Source of the DNA: Acanthosepion esculentum
Taxonomy: Eukaryota; Mollusca; Cephalopoda; Sepiida; Sepiidae
Length of the DNA stretch: 64,000 bases
Direction: 5' to 3'
Assembly: GCA_964036315.1 (NCBI GenBank)
Contig: OZ038498.1
Coordinates: 10,354,468-10,418,467 of the forward strand
Within the stretch, counting starts at the first letter, position 1. Each line of letters begins with the position of its first letter. Shown here in pieces: positions 54,785 through 64,000 of this stretch. The notes beneath the pieces are model-generated. The model was not told where the DNA came from. It searched no databases and saw only the letters and a list, made by a program, of their open reading frames with translations. The position numbers and the translations under genes were made by a program.

Positions 54785-54955
54785 TGTCCTGAGTAACGAT
54801 AAACTACATCCGATAGCAAGGACTCCGATCAGGTAATTGGAGGTTTTGAGGAACTTGACATCACCTCTTAATTACTATTCTTCCCAGGTACACCCTGACC
54901 TGGGGTCGTAGCAACTGTTAGGGTCTCAGCTATGGGCAAATAGTGGTCCCAGTTA
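54785..54955 (+). repeat. Composite VNTR repeat, truncated copy E
   Basis: Has one degenerate 30-bp unit, 'AGCAAGGACTCCGATCAGG', and the middle block to 'AGCTATGGGCAAATAG', then stops. The poly-A-type units and terminal block are missing. Confidence 0.85.
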
Positions 54956-55614
54956 AAAAAAAATTATGCAAGTATAAATAAGGTAATGCAGGTATGATAG
55001 GACATTTATAAGTGCCAACTGAGAGAGTACAAACTGAAGAATTAGACTGATTTCCTCTTGGCAATATGCTTATCATAAAAGTCAGAATAAGTGCGGAGTT
55101 TTCAACCAGAAAATGGAACATCTATAGATTAATTCATCCAGGTGTGATAGAATTTGGTCCCTGGAAACAGCTTTCAAAAACGTCGATTAAAATTTTCCTT
55201 TTGTAAAAGAAACAGATTCAGAATCATTTGATTGAGAATCTCTAATTATATGTAACTGATATTTATACTAATGGTTTATTGATTTTAAAATATATTTATT
55301 ATTATAAAACTTATTAAAGGGTAAAGGTTTTATAGTAAAAATAATTGCTGAAGAGTCAAAAAAACACTTTCGAATATACACTATGTTAACACGAAGTTAG
55401 TAATCACACCAGCCATAAAAATCCATCTGATTAGCTAAACTAGATTGGTGATGTTGTAAACTCAGTGGCCCACAGAATTTAACAATATGATTGTCGAATT
55501 AATTTCAGATTTCTGTTATCTGAAATGATCCGATGGTGTCATGAAACACATTTAAACACAAATTCATTGAACATTGTGATTAAAATTCTGTTAAATAATG
55601 CTAATATGCTCTTA
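54956..55614. other. No recognisable feature
   Basis: AT-rich; no supported gene. Confidence 0.5.
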
Positions 55615-56345
55615 ATACACTATTTACATTATTCGGACTATTGTTCTCATCTTTGTCGCCATGTTTATTACAACGTTTCGGCCGTTGTACGCTCTGGCCT
55701 TCTTCAGGTGGTTGGAATGTTGAACTGAACCCTTTATTTCGCTCACTGGGGTAGACTGTTCTAGTTCTACCTGCCATGCCTCAAGGACACGTGGCACAGT
55801 GGATAAAAGCGTTGGTTAGATCCAGTGATAGGACCCAAAGACTGTGAGTTCAATAACCGGTTAAGGCGGTGGAGAACTTACAGAGATATATTAACAGGAG
55901 ATTAAATTACTGAATGGCCGAAACGTTGTGATAAATATGGCGAGAAAGATGAGGACAATAGTCCGAAAAAATTTAAATAGTGTACATAATACCTCATCTT
56001 TGAAATATAGACAGATACTGAATGGCCGAAACGTTGTAATAAATATGGCGACAAAGATGAGGACAATCGTCCGAATAATGTAAATAGTGTACATAATACC
56101 TCATCTCAGAAATATAGACATATACTGAAGGGCCGAAACGTTGTAATAAATATGGCGACAAAGATGAGGACAATCGTCCGAATAATGTAAATAGTGTACA
56201 TAATACCTCATCTCATAAATATAAATAGATACTGAAGGGCCGAAACGTTGTAATAAATATGGCGTCAAAGATGAGGACAATAGTCCGAATAATGTAAATA
56301 GTGTACATAATACCTCATCTCATAAATATAAACAGATACTGAAGG
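55615..56345. mobile_element. SINE family A inverted pair with five-unit tail array
   Basis: A minus-strand tail half (55,615-55,780) joins a plus-strand copy (head 'GTGGCACAGTGGATAAAAGC', 55,790) whose body is truncated after 'ACAGAGATATATTAACAGG' (55,882); then four or five 107-bp tail units run to 56,345. An intermediate between a normal SINE and the satellite. Confidence 0.88.
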
Positions 56346-56499
56346 ATCATAATATTTTAGTAAAGCTACTATTCGTTGATAAACATTCAATCATGTTCGA
56401 ATAACGAAATAAGCAAAAAATGAATTAAATATAAAGAAACACGCCACATTTCAAGTGTATTTCAGATTATTATCGACACAAATAACCATATCTTTCTTT

Positions 56500-57217
56500 T
56501 TATGTGTCATGTCCTTTCAGGACGTGGCCGATCATGGCTCTCCATCTCCCTCTATCTCTTGCAGCTCTCAACAAGTTCCTTCCCTCTGCTACCTCCCCCA
56601 GACCACGTTCTGTCATCCACTTGCTTAAATCCGCCAGGTATCTTACGCGTTCTTTTCCCTTGTCTCTCTTTTCCTCTATTCGACTCGTGAGTATCAGATT
56701 TCCCAAGCCCTTCTTCCTCATTATGTGTCCCAGAAACATCAGCTGCCTCTTCCTGAAATTAAGTATAAGCATCCTCCTCCTTTGCAACCTCTCTAAGACC
56801 TCACCGTTGCTCACACGCTCGGTCCATGAGCGAACCACATCTTCGTCGCCTCGAGTCTCTTCTTCATCTTTGAGGAAATCGCCCAACATTCGCTGCTATA
56901 AAGAAGAACAGATGTCACATAACAGTTCAGTATTTTTTTCTTTGTTACCCAAGAAAACCTACTGTCTCGCAGTGTTCTGCTCAGCTTTTGGAATGTGTCC
57001 TTGGCCATCCCGTACGCCTACGGATCTCAGTGTCGCACTTACCGTCCGCTGCCAATACGCTACCCAGATATTTAAACTTCCGCGTCTGTTTGATTCTAGT
57101 GTTTCCGAACTTCAGATCGCATTTCGGGCTCATACTCTTACTGATGACCATGCATGCTCTCTTCTTGTAATTTATGCTTAGTCCATTCTTCTTATTTTCT
57201 CCCTGAACATCAAACAA
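56500..57217 (-). pseudogene. LINE C-terminal region (RTE-like)
   Basis: Minus-strand frames give, in order, 'FKYLGSVLAADGKCDTEI' (57,000-57,120), 'KILNCYVTSVLLYSSECWAI' (56,860-56,950), 'RVSNGEVLERL' and 'RQLMFLGHIMRKKGL' (56,700-56,770), the typical post-RT region of RTE-like LINE endonuclease/RT proteins. Two frame changes. The 3' end is at about 56,500 and 5' truncation at about 57,217. Same family as 25,938-26,700. Confidence 0.85.
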
Positions 57218-57585
57218 GTGCCATTTTTATTGGATTATTCACTCACGCTTCAACATTCAAATCTTCCCTCGTTAATTTACGGAGAAAGGAACACATTAAA
57301 ATATTTCTACATCATGGCAAAATACATTTTTTTCTAATCTATGGCAGTATTGTGGGATTACCACGCTTTGTCTGCCAGGGAACTTCTCTTGATCCTCGCT
57401 AGGTTGCATTGTATAACGCATTACAAAAGGAAGGGCCCAAACCTTCTCTTTTTCTTTTCTCTCTCTTCACCTTGCAAACTGTCACAGTGGCAAGACATGT
57501 CTCGTTTCTCCTCCCTGGAGGCTTAATCCCCGGACAAACCGACTTTTTAGTTACCGAAGCCACGTGGCGCATCTCTCTATCTTTA

Positions 57586-57587
<2 letters not shown>
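57218..57587. other. No recognisable feature
   Basis: No supported gene. Confidence 0.5.

Positions 57588-57644
<57 letters not shown>
57588..57644. repeat. (CA)n microsatellite
   Basis: About 56 bp of CA dinucleotides. Confidence 0.97.
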
Positions 57645-57646
<2 letters not shown>

Positions 57647-57727
57647 TACAACTAATCACATAAGTATATATTTATCTCCTTATTTGAGCTCTTTTGGACT
57701 TTATAAAAATTACCATGTATATATTGG

Positions 57728-58200
57728 TCCTGGGTATGATGATAAACTACATCCGCGTCCTGGGTAAAACGATAACCTACACTCAACAGCAAAGCCTCTG
57801 ATCAGGTTTTGAGGAGCGTAGTACCACTTCTTAATTTCTGGTGTTCTCAGCTTCACCCTGACATAGGGTGGTACTGTTAGGGCCCCAGCTATGGGCAAAC
57901 AGTTAACCCCCAAACAGTATTACGAAAGTGTAAAAATAGATTTTAATACCAGCAGTACATTTTTGTAAAAAAAATATTACCAGAAATGAATTGTTGAAGA
58001 AAAATTATTACCAGCAATACATTATTACCAGCAATATATTTCTGAAGAAAAAAATATTACCAGCAATACATTTTTGAAAACAAATATTACCAACAGTACA
58101 TTTTTTGAAAAAATATTAGCAGCAATAAAAATCTTGTCGGCATTAAATAACCCATTGAGGTTGATATTCTATAAACTAAAGCAAACAAAACCAAAACATG
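57728..58200 (+). repeat. Composite VNTR repeat, copy F
   Basis: Two 30-bp units ('CGTCCTGGGTAAAACGATAA'), 'CAGCAAAGCCTCTGATCAGG', the middle block, about five TTACCAGCAATACATTTTTG units and the terminal 'GTCGGCATTAAATAACCCAT' block. With the VNTRs collapsed it is the most complete plus-strand member and the best guide to the family's order. Confidence 0.92.
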
Positions 58201-58894
58201 TATATATTGAATTCATTTATTTTGAAAATGCTGAAGAATTTAATCGAATGTTGTTTTGCAGATTAATTAATATCAGGCTAAGCAAATTTTGTATCGATTT
58301 TGCCTTTTTAAAATGAGTTTAGATCAAAGAATCACATCGGCATAGAGGAGATAATTTCACGGGGGTGGGGAATAATTGCACTGAAAATAACCTGCTTTTG
58401 CTTTGAAAATGAACAATTCGTTTGCCTTGGGGGCAGTCCCTAGACTTCCCGCCTTTTACGTCTATCTGTATGCTGCATGAATTTTAAAATGGCTCCTCAG
58501 TAACGAAGCGATAAGAAATATTCATTTTGTCTATGGAAATGAAGCTTTAAATGTCGGATATGTCGACGATGGTCTGTCCAGTTTCGATGATGAATTTTTT
58601 CTTTCGAAGATTTCCCTCATTCTGTCAATTTCTACAAAACCGTACTTGAGGTAAATCCTAGAATTAGTCAAAATACCTGAATACAAGTTATATCTTGATC
58701 ATTAAACACATTCATGAACTCGTGAAAGTGTCTAAATTTAGTCAATGGGTCCGCTTAATCAAATTTATACACGTTAATTAAATTTTTCCATGGGCCCATC
58801 ATCACCTGACGGCTTTTCTACTTAATCAAAGTGTTTCTATTTGCTCGTCATTGAAAAGTATTCTTTCTACTGACCATTTCCGATATAGATCGAT
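58201..58894. other. No recognisable gene
   Basis: No supported frame, though it may contain worn-out sequence of the mariner that follows. Confidence 0.5.
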
Positions 58895-59080
58895 GCCTAA
58901 TGATGAAAAGTGGGTTCTCTATCCAGTGAAATCGATAAATACATCTCCAAGTCAAGGTTACATCCTAAACAAGGTATGCTCTGCGTTTGTTGGGATATGA
59001 AAGGTGTTGCCGATTATGAAATGCTAAACCAAAACAAAACAGTTAATTCGGAGAAATATTGCCGTCAGTCGGCATTAGTC
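58895..59080 (+). pseudogene. mariner transposase fragment
   Basis: The frame contains 'SRLHPKQGMLCVCWDMKG' and 'NQNKTVNSEKYC', which match the mariner core segment after the first catalytic aspartate. No terminal repeats found. Followed at once by an unrelated LINE relic. Confidence 0.72.
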
Positions 59081-59089
59081 GTTAGTCAT

Positions 59090-59790
59090 GCCTATTGATT
59101 CCTGGGGGAACAACAACACCTATCCAACGGACGCGGTTCCGGGTGATCCTATTCAGCTAGGCCCATGCCGTGCCGGCTGCCTTCACCTCTGCGTAAACAC
59201 TTCAGCGCTAAGTTTGTTTTGGACGACCCACTTTCTGCTTCCCTTGAGGATTCCAGTCAAGGGCCTAACTGGTGACATTAGAAACAGGCATGTGGGGTGT
59301 GTGGCTGATCCATCCCCATTTCCGTTTCTTGGTGTCAATCTCGATTGGGGTTTGCCTGGTCGTGTTCTACAGTTGGTCGTTGGGGACGGCTTCCCTTGAG
59401 GATTCCAATCAAGGGCCTACCTGGTGACACTAGAAGCAGGCTTGTGGAGTGTGTGGCTGATACATTCCCATTCCCGTTTCTTGATGTCAGTCTCGATTGG
59501 GGCTTGTCTGATCCTGTCCCACAGTTGGTCGTTGGAGACGACTTCCGGCCACCTGATATTTAGGATTTTCCTGAGACATCGGTTGGTAAATGTCTGAAGT
59601 TAGTTGGTGTTGGTCTTGGTTACACGCCAGGTTTCTGAGCCGTAAAATAGGACCGACTTGACGTTGGTGTTGAAGATCCGGATGTTGTTGTAAAGTGAGA
59701 GGGCTGTTGATCTCCAGATTCGCCGCAGCGTGTAGAAAGCGTGTCGGGACACAAAAATATGCAAGAAAAGAGTGCTCATCATTGGTTAAT
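59090..59790 (-). pseudogene. LINE post-RT region with internal tandem duplication
   Basis: Minus strand: 'FYGSETWRVTKTNTN' (59,600-59,660), then a region ending in 'PLDRCCC'-like residues. The ~151-bp segment beginning GCTTCCCTTGAGGATTCCA is present twice in a row (59,238-59,388 and 59,389-59,540) with moderate divergence, so the duplication occurred after insertion. Frames are broken. Confidence 0.75.
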
Positions 59791-59989
59791 CGTAAAAGAC
59801 TAAGTTGCCCGATTCACTCAGGAATAAATTTTATGACAATAAATATGGTAATCTTTCCTCGTCCACCTGAAAATGATCGAGTCTGAAAGTGCTAATTAAA
59901 CTAATACGCGTTAATTGGATTTTCTAATTAATTCTTTGTTCATTTAGGTTATTTTCCTGTCCTTAATCATTTCAAGGTGAAAATGTATC

Positions 59990-60690
59990 CCGGCGCTATG
60001 AAGTATTTAACACGTAAATATTTATTGTATCAGGTTACACGATATTGGCGCCCACTGACTATAAAACCTGGCATGACAATGTTGGCCAATATCTGCACTG
60101 GAAAAGCTGCAACTTCTACGGGAAGGAAACTGAAAGAAACTGGTACGAACACCACCCAGACCTGGTTACGGAGATAGGACCTGTTACAATTCTATGGGAC
60201 TACACAATACACACTGACAGAACAATCAAAGCCAGCCGCCCAGACATTGTTATTAAAGACCACAAACAAAATAAGTGCCTCCCTATTGATATGGCAGTCC
60301 CTGCAGACTGCAATGTATCTTTGAAGATATTCAAAAAGTTGTCAAAATACAAGGACCTTGAAATAGAAATCTCAAAAATGTGGCACATAGGAAGATCAAC
60401 AATCCCTGTTGTAGTTGGAGCCCTAGGATTGGTTGGGAAAGATTCCAGTAGACTAATTGAAGGGATCCCTGGAAATCCATGCCTCAAAGAGATACAAAAA
60501 ATTGTTCTGACAAGTACAGCCCACACTTTTCGAAGGGTTTTATCTATGTAATTTTTTTTTTTTTTTTGAAGTGGAAAGTGTCATGATACCATTTCTAACC
60601 TTAGGTCCCTGGGTGGGACCCGGAAAGAAATGTGTAAACGCCAGATATCAAAGGAAATAAATAATTAAAAAATAATAATAATAATAACAA
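59990..60690 (+). mobile_element. Dong/R4-like LINE 3' end with restriction-like endonuclease domain
   Basis: The frame at 60,045-60,551 (168 codons) encodes 'NWYEHHPDLVTE', 'TILWDYTIHTDR', 'RPDIVIKDHKQNKCLPIDMA' and 'STIPVVVGALGLVGK'. The RPDIV...LPIDMA pair is the PD-(D/E)xK catalytic signature of the C-terminal endonuclease in R4/Dong-type LINEs. The 3' UTR ends in (TAA)n/(CAA)n at 60,666-60,701, fitting Dong elements, which insert in TAA repeats. The frame is open to the stop at 60,549-60,551, but most of the element is missing on the 5' side. Confidence 0.85.
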
Positions 60691-60701
60691 CAACAACAAC
60701 A

Positions 60702-61249
60702 AAGAAATCATGATTCCGAAAGGTAACCTTGTGAAGGTCAATAACCTAATAATTGATATAGATAGCCCAATAAGAGAACAAAATGCGACTTCTAAACATT
60801 TAAGAATCCAAGAGCCAGGTGGTATACAGCAGTGCTTCTCAAACTATCTGATATGGAGAACCGGCTTTTTTTCTCAATGTGTCACGTACCTGTATTATTT
60901 CGTGGTAATATTAATTTATACCGGAATCGATATATATATATTATGAATATAATAAAAACTGACTATTTTTTTATCTCCCATTTATTTTGCAAAAAATAAT
61001 TCAATAACAAAACATATAAAAAGTAATAAAAAATAAACTGTTTACTAACACAAAAACAAAAGTTATATAACCTTAATGTTTACTAGTGTGAAAGGTGAGC
61101 CTGCTTCTTTGTCTGTTTATTCGGTCAGGGTTCAATTGAGGACAGTGCCACACTCAATGGCGAATGAATATCCATATTATTCCTGTGCTTTGCCCACACT
61201 CTTTTTTGCGGGTTATAATTAATAAAAAACTAATCAACATTCACCTAAA
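60702..61249. other. Unclassified; possible hAT left end
   Basis: At 60,830 'CAGTGCTTCTCAAACTATC' resembles a hAT terminal repeat and is a candidate left partner for the right ends at 61,578 and 62,457. No transposase is seen. Confidence 0.4.
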
Positions 61250-61578
61250 TCCACATTATTATAATTATATTGTAACTAAATAATATATTTCGAAAAATAC
61301 CAAATTAAATGATTTATTTCAGATAGCACCAAATATTTTAACTTTCAGTAAAAGTTGTACCGATCGTACGAAAACCTTCATTTGAAAGCAAAAAGTACCA
61401 AGTTTGGTACGAAAGTATAAATTCTGACAGGCCTTGGCTCTGAAGGTGTACCGTTTGGCTGGCATCAACCAATTCTTCAAATGATTCTTTAGCATTTCTT
61501 TAGACTCTGGCCTCGTACGGGTAGCTGGTAGTCCGCGTACCGGCACCGGTCCGCGGACCACCACATTGAGTAGGACTG
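61250..61578 (-). mobile_element. hAT-like non-autonomous fragment, copy 1
   Basis: Shares about 330 bp with 62,130-62,457 ('TAGCACCAAATATTTTAA', 'GTACCGATCGTACGAAAACC'). The right edge 'ATTGAGTAGGACTG', read backwards CAGTCCTACTCAAT, looks like a hAT terminus, followed inward by GGTCCGCGGACC-type palindromes. The minus frame at 61,319-61,639 is not a known protein. Confidence 0.6.
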
Positions 61579-62129
61579 AACTAGACCATTCTTCCAGGGG
61601 ACAAAAGTCTAGTGACGCTTCACTGCTCACTGGTCGCACTTGACTACAGTTACGGAAGCTTCTATTTTCTTACAGCCTGCAGTGAAAGACCGGCTGTCAT
61701 TTGTCTTTCTTTCTAACGGCTCCCATATCGTATTTATTTCTATGCAAGGCCTTCTAAGGAGATCCTCATAACCTAGCATATGTGTATGCCGATTCGTTTT
61801 AAACGTCTATCTCTCTATTTCTCCTCTCTGTCAAGTATTTTCACTTCATTCCACAATAGCCGATGTTTACCTTTTTCCGTCCATACATGATCAGCCATGC
61901 CTGATTTCATTGCACGTCACCTTCATTTAAGCTTTAGCTGAGTCGAGTTTCACCTTTATATTCTCTGCCATAACTGTAAAGAATGGCTTACGCACAATTT
62001 TCGTCCTGCTCTCCCCCATGTTGGGCTTTAGTCAGCAGAAATTTCTCCGTAAAGTGGAGCTGCTTCTGAATAAACACTGGTATAAATAAAAGAATAAGAA
62101 TTAATTAATTAATATTAATTAACCCTAAC
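61579..62129. other. Unclassified; short telomere-like run
   Basis: No gene. At 62,121-62,140 'TTAACCCTAACCCTAATCCT' holds about three units of the TTAGGG-type telomere repeat on the complementary strand. Confidence 0.55.
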
Positions 62130-62457
62130 CCTAATCCTAATTATATTGTAGCTAAATAATCTATTTCGAAAAATACTAAATTAAATGATTTATTTCAGAT
62201 AGCACCAAATATTTTAAGTTTCAATAAAAGTTGTACCGATCGTACGAAAACCTTCATTTGAAAGCAAAATGTACCAAGTTTTTTTTACAAAAGTACAAAT
62301 TCTGACGGCCCTGGGTCTGGCGGTGTACCGTTTGTCTGGCACTTATCAATTCTTCAAATGATTCTTTAGCATGGCCTGGACACTGGCTGAGTACCGGTAG
62401 CTGATGGTTCGCGTACCGGAACCGGAACCGGTCGCAGACCACCATTTTGAGTAGCAC
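62130..62457 (-). mobile_element. hAT-like non-autonomous fragment, copy 2
   Basis: Second copy of the same sequence in the same orientation; right edge 'TTTTGAGTAGCACTG'. The following bases GCACTCAG match 5 of 8 bases with GTATACAG before the candidate left end at 60,830, so the two could be a degraded 8-bp target duplication. Confidence 0.6.
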
Positions 62458-63335
62458 TGGCACTCAGCATGTGACAAGAAAAAAAAAAGTAACGATTTCT
62501 ACAGAAAAAATCAATTTTACGCTCATAATCGGATTACGGCTTTAAATCCACTAGCAATAACAGTTGTAAGTTACTGTTTCAACATAAACAACTGGACTGT
62601 AGTTTAAATAAAGAAAATGCATTCCAAATTACTAACTTGCTTGTCATAACATGCAACATCCAAAATCGGATGTCGGCCATTTTTATATTGCTAAATATTT
62701 TTACATTACCGTTTTTATATTATTTTATATTAATGGTGATAAAGGCTTAATCTAATTAGACTTAATCTTTTAACTTAAAACAATGTCAATTGATCTATAA
62801 ATTATTTAGCGACTACATTTGAGTGGATGTTACAACTAGTTAACTGTTATGAGAAATGTAGTAAAAATTTATAGAACTATAAATTCTTAAAGGAAGTGAA
62901 CATCACTACCAAGGAAATAAATAAAAAATATGCAACCAACAAATGAAAATAAAATTACTAAAAAGGAGGTTAAGTCACAAGTGTTAGAGAAATTAAAAAA
63001 AAATAAACACTTGATGACAAAAAACTTTTACATAGCAAATAAGCAAATAGAAGTAACAATGCGAATATAGATAAACGCCAAACACACGCTGTAGAGTGCG
63101 TGGCAAAAAGTAGATACTGGAGCATTTATAATGCCATAACATAACCAAAGCTTATTTATCACGAATTACCAGGCAAACATAATAAAGAATAGTTCAGATG
63201 CAATATGCAGATTATGTGAACATCGTGTTAACCAATTAGTCTCTGGCTGTCCAATCTTCAGATTGAAGGAATACAAAAACTGACATTATAAAATTGAACA
63301 TTTCACTGGAAGATACGTTAGAATCTATCTGACAT
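62458..63335. other. No recognisable feature
   Basis: AT-rich; no gene seen. Confidence 0.5.
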
Positions 63336-63895
63336 ATTTATAAGTCTACTATTCGTCCTTTCTTTGAATATTGCTGCCGCATCTGGTTTGGTTTTCCTAC
63401 TATAGATTTAGAGATTTTTAGATAAAATCCAAAGACGAATATACAATGCTATTGGAACTGACCCGGCATCTCGGCTTCACGCCTTTCATACCGCCGTATC
63501 ATAGCTTTCCTGCGTTTTTTTTCTATAAAAACGTCCATGGTAATTCTTCTGACGGAATTTTCTCTATGGGACCTAGACTTTATGAATTCAAGCGCAATAC
63601 TTAATTGGCGGCAAGGTCTCATCATTTTACCATTGAAACGGCTAGATGTAACCGTAAGTCCTATGTTAACAGTTTCTTCTATCGCACTTCTCGCTTGTGG
63701 AACTGTCTTCTGGTATCTTGCTTCCCTGTCAACTTTAAAAATTTAAATGCAATGTCAAGCGTTATCTTCTGTCTTCTTGATTCTTATTTTATTGTCCTCA
63801 GTCCTTAATGTTTTCTTTTTCCCATGATCTCAAGCATTCAGTAAAGCCGTTGATTCTTAGTGGCTTTATTGCCTTGCTCGGGGTGAAATAATTTA
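63336..63895 (+). pseudogene. LINE 3' end, heavily decayed
   Basis: Same family as 33,760-34,455: 'FEYCCRIWFGFP', 'LDKIQRRIYNAIG' in broken frames and the conserved 3' UTR end 'GCCTTGCTCGGGGTGAAATA' plus A-rich tail (63,872-63,902). Oldest of the three copies judging by stops and small indels. Confidence 0.82.
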
Positions 63896-64000
63896 AAAAA
63901 ATAACTGTGTGCATGTCGAACATCACCCTGAAACACCCATAGAAAGCTATAAGTTCCTTATTCTTTGTGACTTTACGAATCGTAGTGACAATCAATTAAA
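63896..64000. other. Window end, no feature
   Basis: Nothing recognisable in the last 100 bases. Confidence 0.5.

Noticed and set aside
61319..61639. 106-codon minus-strand frame
   Set aside because: Overlaps a non-autonomous hAT-like repeat; the homologous copy at 62,254 has a different, shorter frame.

Overview
The window is AT-rich, repeat-dominated invertebrate nuclear DNA. It contains many (TA)n, (CA)n and (CT)n microsatellites, several tRNA-derived SINEs, decayed LINE, Ty3/gypsy, Tc1/mariner and hAT copies, and a large satellite array. The only convincing host gene is an intronless Methuselah-like receptor with an N-terminal somatomedin-B-like cysteine cluster, a combination common in lophotrochozoans. 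I infer a mollusc, plausibly a coleoid cephalopod, with moderate confidence; no sequence here proves the species.

Layout. 0-8 kb: long palindrome, two decayed LINE reverse-transcriptase fragments, a hammerhead-SINE relic, two solo LTRs (one split by a SINE with a 15-bp target duplication), and an internally deleted mariner with TA duplications. 8-14 kb: a CG-enriched block ending in a consensus splice donor, a composite VNTR repeat, an endonuclease-like retroelement fragment, and the receptor gene on the minus strand (11,682-13,982). 14-23 kb: MITEs, microsatellites, two near-perfect palindromes beside (TA)n, two more composite repeats, and a SINE with a well-formed hammerhead ribozyme between Tc1 relics. 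23.9-32.0 kb: one decayed Ty3/gypsy element whose LTRs, gag, protease, RT, RNase H and integrase can be followed although at least five other repeats have landed inside it. 32-43 kb: LINE 3' end, a fairly young non-autonomous LTR element with 4-bp target duplications, a second hammerhead SINE, a 69-bp minisatellite that stays open as a 308-codon frame, and a Tc1 copy. 43-53 kb: clusters of one SINE family and a 4.3-kb satellite of 107-bp monomers copied from that SINE's 3' tail. 53-64 kb: pyrimidine tract, a strongly structured GC-rich element, further LINE, mariner, hAT and Dong/R4-like remnants.

The main themes are: (1) a tRNA-like SINE carrying a hammerhead ribozyme, in three copies with different degrees of decay; (2) a satellite born from a SINE tail, with a 13-monomer higher-order repeat; (3) a composite repeat family with two independent 30-bp VNTRs; (4) large palindromes that always abut (TA)n. 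Apart from the receptor, no gene network is visible. Most open frames in the window are chance frames through simple repeats or broken transposon genes.
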